Origin: Streptomyces sp. MNU76
GTDB lineage: Bacteria; Actinomycetota; Actinomycetes; Streptomycetales; Streptomycetaceae
DNA: 64,000 bases
NCBI RefSeq assembly: GCF_020982545.1
Contig: NZ_JAJKLK010000008.1
Coordinates: 124,001 to 188,000, forward strand
Reading direction: 5' to 3'
Position 1 is the stretch's first letter. Every line of letters begins with the position of its first letter. Both the position numbers and the translations under genes were made by a program. This document shows positions 25,690 to 34,185 of this stretch, piece after piece. The notes beneath the pieces are model-generated. The model was not told the origin of the DNA. It made no database searches and saw nothing but the letters and a program-made list of their open reading frames with translations.

Positions 25690-26370
25690 TCAGGGGCGCG
25701 GCAGACCGAAGAGAACCGGAAGGTCGGCGATGTCGGTGATCCGCTCGTAGCCGAGCCAGTGCTCGTCGTGCTCCCAGCCGCGGTCGACGTACACCTTGTT
25801 CTCGATGCCCATGATGGCCGCGGAGCGGTGGTCGTACATCGGGCTCGCGGAGACGTGGACGATCTCGTCGGGTGTCACGCCGAGCTTGTCAAACATGTAC
25901 TCGAAGGCGCGGAGCCGCGGCTTGTAGACGCCCATCTCCTCGGCGCTGATGATGACCTCGAAGGGGGCCTTGAGGTTCTCCGCGAGGCGCACGGCATGGG
26001 CGGTGTCGCTGTTGGTGATGATGACCAGCGGGACTTCCTCGGCCAGGCGGTTCAGTGCCTCGGTGACGCCGGGGTACGGGCCCCAGGTGGGGATGCGCTC
26101 GTACACCGCCCGCGCCTCGTCCTCGCGGTACTCGATGCCGACGCTGCGCGAGGCGCGCTCCATCGAGCGTGCGACGACCTGGTGGAACGGCTGGTAGGCG
26201 CCCGTGCACTCGTCGATCCGGTACGCCTTGCAGATCCGCAGGTACTCGTCAGCGACCTCGGCCGGCAGCCGGTCGCCCAGGATCTCGCGCATCGTGTCGT
26301 TGATGCTGAACTTGATCAGCGTCCCGTTCATGTCGAACGTCGCGAACTTGGGCGTGATGTCGAATCTCAC
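25690..26370 (-). CDS. HAD-superfamily hydrolase, haloacid-dehalogenase-like
   Basis: GTG 26370 is preceded by an excellent AGGAGG and gives 226 residues. Motif I is TFDMNGTLIKF (nucleophile Asp, Asn in place of the second Asp found in phosphatases), motif II IITNSDTAHA, motif III GVYKPRLRAF, motif IV HVSASPMYDHRSAAIMG. The missing second Asp and the cap sequence resemble type-II haloacid dehalogenases, though the reaction is open. It is the first gene of the leftward unit and lies opposite gntR, with two operator-like palindromes just upstream of its start. Confidence 0.85.
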   Translation of the reverse strand: MRFDITPKFATFDMNGTLIKFSINDTMREILGDRLPAEVADEYLRICKAYRIDECTGAYQPFHQVVARSMERASRSVGIEYREDEARAVYERIPTWGPYPGVTEALNRLAEEVPLVIITNSDTAHAVRLAENLKAPFEVIISAEEMGVYKPRLRAFEYMFDKLGVTPDEIVHVSASPMYDHRSAAIMGIENKVYVDRGWEHDEHWLGYERITDIADLPVLFGLPRP

Positions 26371-26406
26371 TGGTCCTCCTGGGTGCTTAAGTGGAGCAGC
26401 TCGCTT

Positions 26407-26447
26407 CGGTCGATTGTCGACCATTTGCTTGGTCGATTGTCGACCAA
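26407..26447. promoter_or_regulatory. pair of GntR operator-like palindromes
   Basis: CGGTCGATTGTCGACCA (26407-26423) and TTGGTCGATTGTCGACCAA (26429-26447) lie 37 bp before the HAD start. The TGGTCG/CGACCA half-sites recur at 26575 and 27867. Confidence 0.7.
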
Positions 26448-26574
26448 ATATCTCGCGGCTGTCAACAGCAACAGTGGAATGCCCGGGGCGGGACGGCGCC
26501 GACCCCGCTCTGTGCGCACGAGGTGATCCGTCGGCGCAGCCTCTTCGGCGGCGTTGACGCAACCGGCGGCGGTA

Positions 26575-26592
26575 TAGTCGACAAACGACCAA
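26575..26592. promoter_or_regulatory. operator-like palindrome before gntR
   Basis: TAGTCGACAAACGACCAA lies 33 bp before the gntR start, suggesting autoregulation. It shares its half-sites with the pair at 26407-26447. Confidence 0.65.
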
Positions 26593-26624
26593 GTGGTCGG
26601 CAATCACTGAGGGAGGGCCACGGG

Positions 26625-27311
26625 GTGGAGCACAAGTTCGAGTGGCAGGAGCAGCGGACGACGACGCCGGAAGGCGTCTACCGCACACTGCGGGCCGCCA
26701 TCCTCGATGGGACCGTGCCTCCTGGTGGCCAACTGCGCGAGGCGCACATCGCCGCGGATCTCGGGATCAGCCGGTCCCCGCTGCGCGAGGCGCTGACCAA
26801 GCTGGAGGAGGAAGGCCTCGTCGTAAAGTTTCCCTACCGCGGGGCGTTCGTCGTAGAGGTGAGCGCTCGGGAGGTCGCCGAGATCGACTCGGTCCGGCTG
26901 CGTGTCGAGCCGTACGCCGCCGAGCTCTCGGCCGAAGCCCTGCGCGGTCCTGAGCGGCCCCAGTTGCTGCAAACCGTCGAGGATCTCCGCCGGGCCATGG
27001 AGAAGGACGACATCCCGGCCAGCATTGACGCGCACCTCAGATTCCACAGGCTCTTCTACGATCTCTCGGGTCACGGCGTCCTGCAGAGTCTCTGGAACGG
27101 CTGGGAGACCAAACTGCGCCTCCACCTCAGCGTCGACCACCGCACCTACAGCGACGACCCGCAGCAACTGGTCGTCGAGCACGAGAGGTTGGCCGCGGTC
27201 GCCCTGGACGGGGACATCGACAGGTTCCGCCGGGAACTGGCTGCCCATTTCCCCGTGGGGCTGGGGGCCAGGGCGGAAGATCCGGGGGAGCGTACGTCCC
27301 GACATGTCTGA
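26625..27311 (+). CDS. GntR-family (FCD) transcriptional regulator
   Basis: GTG 26625 follows GAGGGAGGGCC and gives 228 residues. The winged HTH is at residues about 12-78 (REAHIAADLGISRSPLREAL, LVVKFPYRGAFV) and the FCD effector domain follows, with SVRLRVEPYAAELS, HLRFHRLFYDLSGHGVL and VVEHERLAAVALDGD providing the acidic/His metal-ligand positions. FCD regulators typically repress catabolic genes until bound by an organic acid or amine. The shared palindromes before the HAD gene, itself and ridA copy 2 point to one local regulon. Confidence 0.9.
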   Translation: MEHKFEWQEQRTTTPEGVYRTLRAAILDGTVPPGGQLREAHIAADLGISRSPLREALTKLEEEGLVVKFPYRGAFVVEVSAREVAEIDSVRLRVEPYAAELSAEALRGPERPQLLQTVEDLRRAMEKDDIPASIDAHLRFHRLFYDLSGHGVLQSLWNGWETKLRLHLSVDHRTYSDDPQQLVVEHERLAAVALDGDIDRFRRELAAHFPVGLGARAEDPGERTSRHV

Positions 27312-27866
27312 GACCGTGCCGCCCGCGTGAAACGTCCAAGCCCGCTCGCCGCGGCGTCGACTGTGCCGTGTTCGGTGGCGGACTCGATCGTGTACCGCGA
27401 CCCGGTCATGCGCCGCTGCCACCGACGCCGTTCGGCGTGGGGCGGCCGCGTCCGGTCGCGGCCGGTGAGGCGCATGCGTAACCGTTGATCGGCATGCGTT
27501 CCGGCGGCGCCGTCCGTGCCGTGCCGACGTATCTGCGGGCGACTCTGCCTGGGTGCGGTGTCGCGGGGCTCGGGGGCGCGGACCGCGTTCGCTGTGCCGT
27601 TGAACGGCAAGCGTTGACTGGTGGTCAGGTCGGACGGGCCGGCGGGTCAAGGGGGGCAAGCGGCGGTGCGCTGACCCGCATGGTGCGCTTGTCGCACCGC
27701 ATCATCGCTGGCCGAACGTGCGCCGGCCGTCCGGGCGCCCCGTTCTTGGCCTTCGTCCCAGCACGGTGAAGGGACCGCCCTGAACCGCGACATCGCACCC
27801 TCGAACTGATTCCGCGGCCGCGTTCGAGGTTGAAGCTCGTATTGACAGTGTTCGACGGGCAACTAT
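27312..27866. other. long non-coding stretch between gntR and ridA copy 2
   Basis: No gene is supported in 555 bp. The 3' part, at lower GC (around 27835-27900), should hold the promoter of the rightward operon. Confidence 0.45.
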
Positions 27867-27885
27867 ATGGTCGACAAACGACAAT
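27867..27885. promoter_or_regulatory. operator-like palindrome before ridA copy 2
   Basis: ATGGTCGACAAACGACAAT has the same half-sites as the three copies near gntR and lies about 80 bp before the gene. Confidence 0.65.
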
Positions 27886-27962
27886 AGTCAACGGTTTTAA
27901 GCCACCCTAAGGCGTTTTGTCGCCACCGTTGTTCGCCCACCGTTGTTCGAGAGGAGCGCCGA

Positions 27963-28457
27963 GTGCAGATGATCAAGTCGCATGAGATTTCGGCAGCGAA
28001 CACCGACTCGGCTTCCGATCGGCTTCAGGCCACGGCGCTGGCCCTTCCCGAGCTGCGTGACAACCCGTACTACGTGCACCACCGGACCGTGGGCTCCAGC
28101 ATCTACATCTCGGGCCAGCTGCCCTACAAGGACGGTTGGCTGCTGGGGCAGGGCGTTGTCGGCCGGGACGTGGAGCTGGAGACCGCGAAGGAGCTCGCGC
28201 GCCATGCCGCGCTGAACTGCCTTGCGGCCGCTGTGCAGGCGGTGGGCGATCTGGACCGGGTCCGGATCGTGCAGATGCTGGTCTTCGTGGCCAGCACACC
28301 GGACTTCGGTGAGCAGTCCCAGGTCGCCAACGCGGCCAGTGAACTGCTCATCGAAGTCCTGGGTGAGAACGGACGGCACGCCCGCACCGCGATCGGAGCC
28401 GCCGGGCTGCCCCTCAACAGTCCGGTCGAGATCCAGATGATCTGCACCGCTGCGTAG
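27963..28457 (+). CDS. RidA-family protein, copy 2
   Basis: The protein has 164 residues from GTG 27963, placed 7 nt after GAGGAG; an ATG at 27969 is possible. It shows the same fold and conserved residues as copy 1 (SSIYISGQLPYKDGWLLGQG, HARTAIGAAGLPLNSPVEIQ). The first 55 residues differ clearly from copy 1, but 89 residues from LLGQGVV onward are encoded by identical DNA. It likely removes imine intermediates made by the PLP enzyme downstream. It is first of a rightward set: ridA, fold-III PLP enzyme, SDR, broken cupin. Confidence 0.9.
   Translation: MQMIKSHEISAANTDSASDRLQATALALPELRDNPYYVHHRTVGSSIYISGQLPYKDGWLLGQGVVGRDVELETAKELARHAALNCLAAAVQAVGDLDRVRIVQMLVFVASTPDFGEQSQVANAASELLIEVLGENGRHARTAIGAAGLPLNSPVEIQMICTAA
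28142..28408 (+). repeat. 267-bp inverted duplicate within ridA copy 2
   Basis: It matches the complement of 25180-25446 with no mismatch seen. The copies are about 2.7 kb apart, facing away from each other across gntR. Confidence 0.9.
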
Positions 28458-28593
28458 GGCGGCCCCGACGGCGGTGTACCCGAGTGCGCGCTCTATGGCA
28501 GGCCCCGCGCGCTCGGCATCCAGGGGAGTCTGTATCCTCGCCCGTCGATCATTTCTCCTCGATCGTGCCAGGCAGAACCACAAGGAGGGCAGC

Positions 28594-29703
28594 GTGAATC
28601 AGCTGCAACGAGCACTCGACGCTCTGGTCGAGCGGATCGACACCCCCGCGCCGATCGTGCTGGTCGACGTCATGCAGGGCAACATCGACCGCATGCAGGG
28701 CTTCGCCGACCAGCACAACATCAAGGTCAGGCCCCACGTGAAGACACACAAGTGCGTGGAGATCGGTCGGCGCCAGATCGAGGCCGGTGCGGTCGGGATC
28801 ACCGCGGGCAACGTCGGTGAGGCCGAGGTCTTCGCCGCGGCCGGGTTCGACGACATCTTCCTCGCCTACCCGATCTGGGCCGCGGGAACGAAGCGAGCCC
28901 GGATCCGTCGGCTCGCCGAGTCCGCCCGGCTGCGGGTCGGCGTCGACAACGTCGCGGCGATCGAGGCCCTCGCCGACGCGATGGGAGACGAACCCGACCG
29001 GCTGCAGGTCGTGGTCGAGATCGACTGCGGCGCCCGTCGTTCCGGGGCGCCGCCCGAGCTCGCGGGCGACCTCGCGCTCGCCGCCCGCAAGCGCGGTCTG
29101 GTGCCGGTGGGCGTCTTCACCTATCCCGGTCACGGCTGCGCCGACCGGGACGCTCGCCGGCGTGCCGCGCAGGACCAGGAGGCCGCGCTCACCACCGCGG
29201 TACGCAGCCTCGAAGGCGTCGGTGTCACCGCAGAGGTGGTCAGCGCGGGCTCCACGCCCACTGTCGAGTTCTCCACCAGCAGCAGCGTGATCACCGAGAT
29301 CCGTCCCGGCGAGTACGTCTTCGGAGATCTGAACAACGCCCGGCTGGGCGCCTGCACGGAGGACCAGATCGCGCTGTTCGTCGCCGGGACCGTGGTCAGT
29401 GACTGGGTCCCCGGCCAGGTCATCGTCGATGTGGGCAACAAGGCCCTCAGTAAAGAAGGCAGCCCCGAGATCGGCTACGGCGGCATCGCCGGCACGAAGG
29501 CGCTCCTGTCCAAGGTCAACGAGTACCACGGGTTCCTTGCACTGTCGGACGGCGACTTCCGCCCCAGCGTCGGCACCGTCGTCCCCGTGGTGCCGAACCA
29601 CGTATGCCCGGTCGTCCTCGGTTTCGAGGAACTGGTCGTCACCGACAGCACGGGCACGTCGCTGCAGCGGTGGCCGGTCGACGCCCGCGGTTTCCTCAAC
29701 TGA
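28594..29703 (+). CDS. fold-type III PLP enzyme, D-threonine aldolase-like
   Basis: GTG 28594 sits 5 nt after AAGGAGGG, giving 369 residues. An alanine-racemase-like barrel (residues about 20-250) has the PLP lysine in RPHVKTHKCVEIGRRQIEAG, and the C-terminal domain has VVPVVPNHVCPVVLGFEELV, the HxC metal site typical of D-threonine aldolase/D-serine dehydratase relatives. The enzyme should act on a D-beta-hydroxy amino acid, splitting or dehydrating it. Dehydration would generate the enamine/imine that RidA handles. It is not an alanine racemase by layout. Confident on family, not on substrate. Confidence 0.87.
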   Translation: MNQLQRALDALVERIDTPAPIVLVDVMQGNIDRMQGFADQHNIKVRPHVKTHKCVEIGRRQIEAGAVGITAGNVGEAEVFAAAGFDDIFLAYPIWAAGTKRARIRRLAESARLRVGVDNVAAIEALADAMGDEPDRLQVVVEIDCGARRSGAPPELAGDLALAARKRGLVPVGVFTYPGHGCADRDARRRAAQDQEAALTTAVRSLEGVGVTAEVVSAGSTPTVEFSTSSSVITEIRPGEYVFGDLNNARLGACTEDQIALFVAGTVVSDWVPGQVIVDVGNKALSKEGSPEIGYGGIAGTKALLSKVNEYHGFLALSDGDFRPSVGTVVPVVPNHVCPVVLGFEELVVTDSTGTSLQRWPVDARGFLN

Positions 29704-29777
29704 CCGGCACGGGACCAGACCCCCGTCCTCCCCAAGCCCCACCCCCGACCGACCTCCCCTCAAGAGGAGTGCCCGAC

Positions 29778-30512
29778 ATGAGACTCAAGAACGTCACGGC
29801 CCTGGTGACAGGCGCCAGCAGTGGCATAGGGCAGGCGGTGAGTTCGCACTTCCGCCGCGAGGGCGGGCGGCTTCTGCTCACCGGCCGCAGGGAGCGGCTC
29901 CACAGCGCTGAGCCCGACGATCTGTACGTACCCGGAGACCTCAACGACGAGACGTTCGTCGAGCACCTGGCCGAGCAGGCCGCAGAGTCCTTCGGCACCG
30001 TTGACGTCGTAGTCCTCAACCACGGCCTGCAGGCCGACGGTCCGCTCACCGAGATGGCCTGCGACGACGCGAGGAACGTGCTCGAGAGCAACCTGCTCAG
30101 CGCGTTCCTGGTGATGAAGCACTTCGCCCCGCTGATGCCCGAGACCGGCGGCTCGTTCGTCTGCGTCAGCTCACGGCTGGGCATGGTCGGCATGTCCGGG
30201 CAGGTCCTGTATTCCGCTGCCAAGGGGGGCCTCATCATGCTCGCCAAGGGCGCCGCGATCGAATGGGCCCCGCGCAACATCCGGGTCAACGTCGTCGCTC
30301 CGGGCCTGACAGCAACCCCGATCATCGAAGCGGCGTTCCAGCGCAGGCCCGACCCCGAGGCCTACCGCCGCCAGCGCGAGAGCACGATCCCGCTCCAACG
30401 CCTCGCCACCCCCGAAGAGGTTGCTGACGCGGTGCTCTTCTTCGCCTCGCGGGAGTCGTCGTACGTGACCGGATCGGTCCTGACCGTGGACGGCGGGTAC
30501 ACCGCCGGCTGA
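29778..30512 (+). CDS. short-chain dehydrogenase/reductase
   Basis: This 244-residue classical SDR has the NAD(P) loop TGASSGIGQAV at 11-21, LNHGLQ (NNAG-type) near 80, catalytic Ser in FVCVSSRLGMVG, Tyr/Lys in VLYSAAKGGLIMLAKG (YxxxK near 152-156), and the C-terminus SSYVTGSVLTVDGGYTAG. ATG 29778 follows AGAGGAG. It is 74 bp downstream of the PLP enzyme, in the same direction. It probably oxidises or reduces a hydroxy/keto intermediate of the same pathway. Confidence 0.92.
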   Translation: MRLKNVTALVTGASSGIGQAVSSHFRREGGRLLLTGRRERLHSAEPDDLYVPGDLNDETFVEHLAEQAAESFGTVDVVVLNHGLQADGPLTEMACDDARNVLESNLLSAFLVMKHFAPLMPETGGSFVCVSSRLGMVGMSGQVLYSAAKGGLIMLAKGAAIEWAPRNIRVNVVAPGLTATPIIEAAFQRRPDPEAYRRQRESTIPLQRLATPEEVADAVLFFASRESSYVTGSVLTVDGGYTAG

Positions 30513-30837
30513 ACCCCCTGCCGGGTAGCACCATCGTGCCCGCCAGCCATGATGCCTCGTCGGCCTCCGCACATCAGGAACGGGCCGTACCCGTGAGCGT
30601 GTGTCAGAAGCGGCTGGGCGGCACCTCATCGACCGTGGCCGCGGCCACCGATTTCCCGAGTGCCAAAAGGAAAAACACGTCGTTCCCTGAAGACGTCGCC
30701 CGTGGGGAGTCGATCCATACGGGCGTCTGGGAAGCGACACCCGGCAAGATGCGCCCGATCAAGGGCGAGCGCTTCGAGTTCTGCCACATCCTCGCCCGTA
30801 TTGGCGAACTCATACCCGAAGGCGGCGAGCCGGTGAT

Positions 30838-31006
30838 CTAGGGGGTGTTTCGAAAGTCCCGCACAGCACCCACGGCGCCCGGCACGCACTCTCGCCGCAC
30901 CGGCCGAAACCCCAAGTACGTCCAGTACGAGGGCTTTCGTCCGGCACGCCGAGAGCACGCACCGGACACCGCGGGCACCGCACAGGACTTTCGAAACACC
31001 CCCTAG
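30838..31006. repeat. 169-bp palindromic MITE, copy 2
   Basis: Identical to the complement of 8102-8270 over all 169 bases. It shares its right CTAG with the next element. Confidence 0.9.
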
Positions 31007-31107
31007 GGCGTGTTTCGGAAGTCCCTTCTGCTCTGCGACGCCCGGCACGCACTCTCGCCGCAGAGCCACCCTTCGGGCGACGAAGGGACTTCCGAAACAC
31101 CCCCTAG
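31003..31107. repeat. 105-bp related MITE abutting copy 2
   Basis: Ends are CTAGGGCGTGTTTCGGAAG and, inverted, CTAGGGGGTGTTTCGGAAGT. The inner sequence is shorter but shares GCCCGGCACGCACTCTCGCC with the 169-bp type. It is inserted directly next to copy 2. Confidence 0.8.
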
Positions 31108-31200
31108 AAGGCCGACGGCAGCTTCGTCATGAAGCCGGGCTAAGTCGGCGTCTGGAAGACCATCGAAACCGTGCGCAAGATCTACGTGACCGTGACGTGA

Positions 31201-31580
31201 TGCGATACCCGGCACCGATTGACTTCCTGGGCCCACGCGAAGCCACCTGCCGAGCAACGTCGCCGCGGCCGATGGACCGCTCGGCCCGTCGCGCAGCCGC
31301 AGGCCAGGATCTGCTTCATCTCTCACCGGAGCTGATGCTCCGGCTCTGCTGATGACCACCCCCTCCGCCGGTCACCTGCTGTTCCGGCCCCCCTTCTTCC
31401 CATCGCCGCTCACCCGGTCACCCAGCCGACGTCGCCCCGGCGACAAGGCCGTCGGGAACTTCGATCCACGGCGAACACGCGCCCCGAGCGGCGATCGATG
31501 GGTAGGCGGAGGGCCCCAGGCAGGCGCCGTCGGTTGATCCGGTGTGGTGTTGAGGAACTCCTGGGTGTCGACGCAGACGT
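31201..31580. other. no gene recognised
   Basis: This is the 380-bp gap between the cupin remnant and the kinase stop. It contains neither a coding pattern nor a clear hairpin. Confidence 0.4.
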
Positions 31581-32666
31581 TCAGGCGAGGTCATGACGGC
31601 CTTCCCGGAGTTGCGCGATGACGTCGTCCAGGGGTACGGCCATGGCCCGCCCGACGTTGATCCAGTCGTCTTTGGCGTGGCCGAGGAGGTAGTCGCGCCG
31701 TTCTGGTACGCGCTCCGCGCGCCAGTTCGTGATCAGCGCGCGCAGCGTGAGTCGTGCGAGCGCGGCAATCGGCAGCAGCGGAAGTTCCCAGTCCGCGATG
31801 GCGCGTGCCCGCTCGTAGCCGGCGACGAAGGCGCAGGCATCCAGCCAGGGGTGATCCGGTGCGCGGCCGAGCAGGTTCGCCAGGGAGACAGCGGGGTCGA
31901 AGATCACGGCACTGCGCATGGTGTCACCGAAGTCGATGACGCCGGTGACAAAGTCGTCGCTCTGCGGATCCACCACGACGTTGTAAGGGCTGTAGTCGCC
32001 GTGGATCACTTGCGTTTCGAGATCATCCAGCCTCGGGACGATGGCTCCGTCGAAAAGTCGGAAGACCTCCTGAGCCAACTGACGGTGCTCGGTATTCGGC
32101 GTGTGTTCCACGAGTCCGGTCAGCTGGTGGAAATGCCGAATGTCCCATACCAGCCCTCGTCGGTCCGCAGGGTGCTCAAATGCTTTGAGCGCCACGTCGA
32201 CTCGTCCCAGCATCTCGCCCACCTTGGCGAGCTGTTCCGCGGTGGGATTCGTTCGCGCCAGGACCGGACCTTCGACGAAGTCGAACACCCGCAGGACTCG
32301 AGTCCTGCCGTCGTCCGTCTTGATGGGCACGCGGTCGTCTCCGCCCACGGTCAGCTTCACCCGCTGGACCGGCACTTCCGGAGCGGCACCTTGGAGAAAA
32401 CGCATCACGGCGGTCTGTAGAGCGACAGCCATCTCTGCCTCGTCAGGAGGTGAAACCTTCACGAGGCAGTCGTCCGAGTCGGTCCTGAGCCTGAACGTGT
32501 CATCCTTCTCCGTCGCCAGTCGCTCGAGACGTCCGCCGATGTGGTATCGGCTCTCGAGGAGGGCGCTCACCAGCATGACGTCGATGGGCTCGTGAGACGA
32601 TGCCAGGCCGCTCTCCTCGAAGAGCCGTTGAGCGATTCTCATCGCCAGTGAGTTGTTCATGATCAT
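31581..32666 (-). CDS. APH-fold small-molecule kinase, hydroxylysine-kinase-like
   Basis: This 361-residue protein has the aminoglycoside-phosphotransferase fold. QVIHGDYSPYNVVVDPQSDD is the catalytic loop (HGDxxxxN, Asp and Asn present) and GVIDFGDTMRSAVIFDPA the Mg-binding DxD-equivalent IDFGD. The N-lobe lysine is in DDCLVKVSPP. It follows the PLP enzyme by 16 bp on the same transcript. Kinases of this subgroup (hydroxylysine kinase, homoserine/ethanolamine-type) phosphorylate amino alcohols, and their products are substrates of phospholyase-type PLP enzymes. That pairing argues against antibiotic resistance as its role. Confidence 0.85.
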   Translation of the reverse strand: MIMNNSLAMRIAQRLFEESGLASSHEPIDVMLVSALLESRYHIGGRLERLATEKDDTFRLRTDSDDCLVKVSPPDEAEMAVALQTAVMRFLQGAAPEVPVQRVKLTVGGDDRVPIKTDDGRTRVLRVFDFVEGPVLARTNPTAEQLAKVGEMLGRVDVALKAFEHPADRRGLVWDIRHFHQLTGLVEHTPNTEHRQLAQEVFRLFDGAIVPRLDDLETQVIHGDYSPYNVVVDPQSDDFVTGVIDFGDTMRSAVIFDPAVSLANLLGRAPDHPWLDACAFVAGYERARAIADWELPLLPIAALARLTLRALITNWRAERVPERRDYLLGHAKDDWINVGRAMAVPLDDVIAQLREGRHDLA

Positions 32667-32682
32667 TTCCTTGGCCAGCCTG

Positions 32683-34032
32683 CTACAGACGGTCCTTCGC
32701 GACCTCGGAGAAGGTCTCCAGGAATCGGGTCACATCGGTGGAGGTGAAGGCCAGCGGGGGGCGGATCTTCAGAACGTTCGCCGCCCTGCCCGTGCCGCTG
32801 ATGAGGATCCGACGGTCGCGCATGTCGTTGATGACATCTTCGGTGCGTGAGCGGTCGGGCTCGAGCGTCTTCCGGTCCTTGACGAGTTCCACACCGACGT
32901 AGAGACCGCTGCCGCGCACCTCAGCTACGTAAGGGGAATTCTTCGTGATCTCCTGGAGCCCGGCACGCAGAGCAGTACCGTTCTGGAGGGCGCGCTGCTG
33001 CACGTTCTCGTTCTCGAAGACGTCCAGGACCGCGGCGCCGGCGGCCACAGGGATCGAGCTGCCGGCAAAGGTGTTGAAGTAGCGAACGTTCTGTCCGAAC
33101 GCCTCGCAGACCTCGGGGCGGAAAACCACACCGGAGATCGGCAATCCGTTGCCCATCGGCTTACCCATGGTGACGATGTCCGGCAGCACAGCGTGGCGGG
33201 TGAAGCCCCACATCGAATCCCCGAGCCGGGCGAATCCCGACTGCACCTCGTCCGCGATGTAGACACCGCCGGACGCGTGCACCTCCTCCACCACGGCCTT
33301 CATATAACCGACCGGGTCCGTGAAGATCCCATCGCTGGAGTAGGCACAGTCGGTGATCAGCGCCGCGAGCCGGTAACCGTGGCGCTCCAGGTCGTCGATC
33401 GCGCCGCGCACCTGGTTGCGCATGTGCTCGGCGAGCGTGGACCCGGGCGCGACGAGGCGCGGGTCGGGAGGATCGATGAGCCGGACGTTCGGTCCCAGCG
33501 GTGATCCTGTGCCCAGGGTCGGCGAGAAGCTCGCCACCTCACGAGTGAGGCCGTGGTAGGCCCAGCGAGTCACGATGATTCCCTCACCGCCCGTGTGGAA
33601 CCTCGCCACCCGCACCGCGAGGTCGTTCGCCTCCGACCCGCTGCACGCGAGGCTCAGCTTCGACAGCTCCTCGGGGAAGGTTGCGAGAAGTCGCTCCGCG
33701 TAGTCGACCAGCGACTCCTGGACGTAGCGGGTGTTGGTGTTGACTGCCGTCATCTGGCGGGAGACGGCCTCGGCCACGTGCGGGTGGGCGTGCCCGACGC
33801 ACGGAACGTTGTTGTACGCGTCGAGGTAGTCGTTGCCGTCGCGGTCGATCAGGTGGGCTCCGTGACCGGAGACGAACTCGACCGGCTCCTTGTAGATGAG
33901 CGTATAGCCAGGACCGAGCACCTTGTTCCGGCGTCGGATCGTCTCCTGGAGGTGTTCGGAGAGTTCGCTCAGTCCGCCCGGGTCGAACCGGTTGGGGTAG
34001 TGGGCGAGGGCTCGACTCACCGTCGAAGTCAT
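32683..34032 (-). CDS. class-III PLP enzyme, phospholyase/AGXT2-like
   Basis: This 449-residue fold-type I enzyme has PLP Lys in VTMGKPMGNGLP, cofactor Asp in VYIADEVQSGF, and SACSGSEANDLAVRVARFHT-type phosphate loop. NNVPCVGHAHPHV and VNTNTRYVQESLVDYAERL closely follow the AGXT2L branch (ethanolamine-phosphate and phosphohydroxylysine phospholyases), which cleave phosphate and ammonia rather than transaminate. With the kinase next door this suggests a kinase-then-lyase route from an amino alcohol to an aldehyde. ATG 34032 starts MTSTVSRALAHYPNRFDPGG. It is divergent from the ROK repressor. Confidence 0.87.
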   Translation of the reverse strand: MTSTVSRALAHYPNRFDPGGLSELSEHLQETIRRRNKVLGPGYTLIYKEPVEFVSGHGAHLIDRDGNDYLDAYNNVPCVGHAHPHVAEAVSRQMTAVNTNTRYVQESLVDYAERLLATFPEELSKLSLACSGSEANDLAVRVARFHTGGEGIIVTRWAYHGLTREVASFSPTLGTGSPLGPNVRLIDPPDPRLVAPGSTLAEHMRNQVRGAIDDLERHGYRLAALITDCAYSSDGIFTDPVGYMKAVVEEVHASGGVYIADEVQSGFARLGDSMWGFTRHAVLPDIVTMGKPMGNGLPISGVVFRPEVCEAFGQNVRYFNTFAGSSIPVAAGAAVLDVFENENVQQRALQNGTALRAGLQEITKNSPYVAEVRGSGLYVGVELVKDRKTLEPDRSRTEDVINDMRDRRILISGTGRAANVLKIRPPLAFTSTDVTRFLETFSEVAKDRL

Positions 34033-34094
34033 CGTGGGCACACCTTTCGGCCTGGTTCCGTCGGAGTTGCTCGCTGCTGTGGCTGAGACTCTAT

Positions 34095-34131
34095 CCATTT
34101 TTAGTTCCAGTTCCAACCTGAAACAAAAACG
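34095..34131. promoter_or_regulatory. candidate ROK operator between divergent genes
   Basis: ATTTTTAGTTCCAGTTCCAA continuing CCTGAAACAAAAAC is an AT-rich imperfect inverted repeat in a GC-rich intergene. This is typical in form for ROK repressor sites. Confidence 0.4.
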
Positions 34132-34185
34132 GTCCCCAAGCCGGATCCGGCTCGCTCGACGTATCGGGCTCGCTATGGTCATGAG

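Larger units (their letters stand above)
30650..31200 (+). pseudogene. cupin (DUF861-type) gene broken by two MITEs
   Basis: Before the MITEs the frame reads ESIHTGVWEATPGKMRPIKG and FEFCHILARIGELIPEGGEP, then VI. After them it continues DGSFVMKPG, stop, VGVWKTIETVRKIYVT. The intact paralogue is at 53225-53578. The gene is thus split by the 169-bp and 105-bp elements (30838-31107) and also carries a TAA where the paralogue has TTC. The N-terminus is decayed too. It ended the ridA-PLP-SDR set. Confidence 0.8.

Noticed and set aside
31581..32666. Aminoglycoside resistance gene
   Set aside because: The APH fold is shared by many metabolic kinases. The operon partner is a phospholyase-like enzyme, which fits metabolism better.
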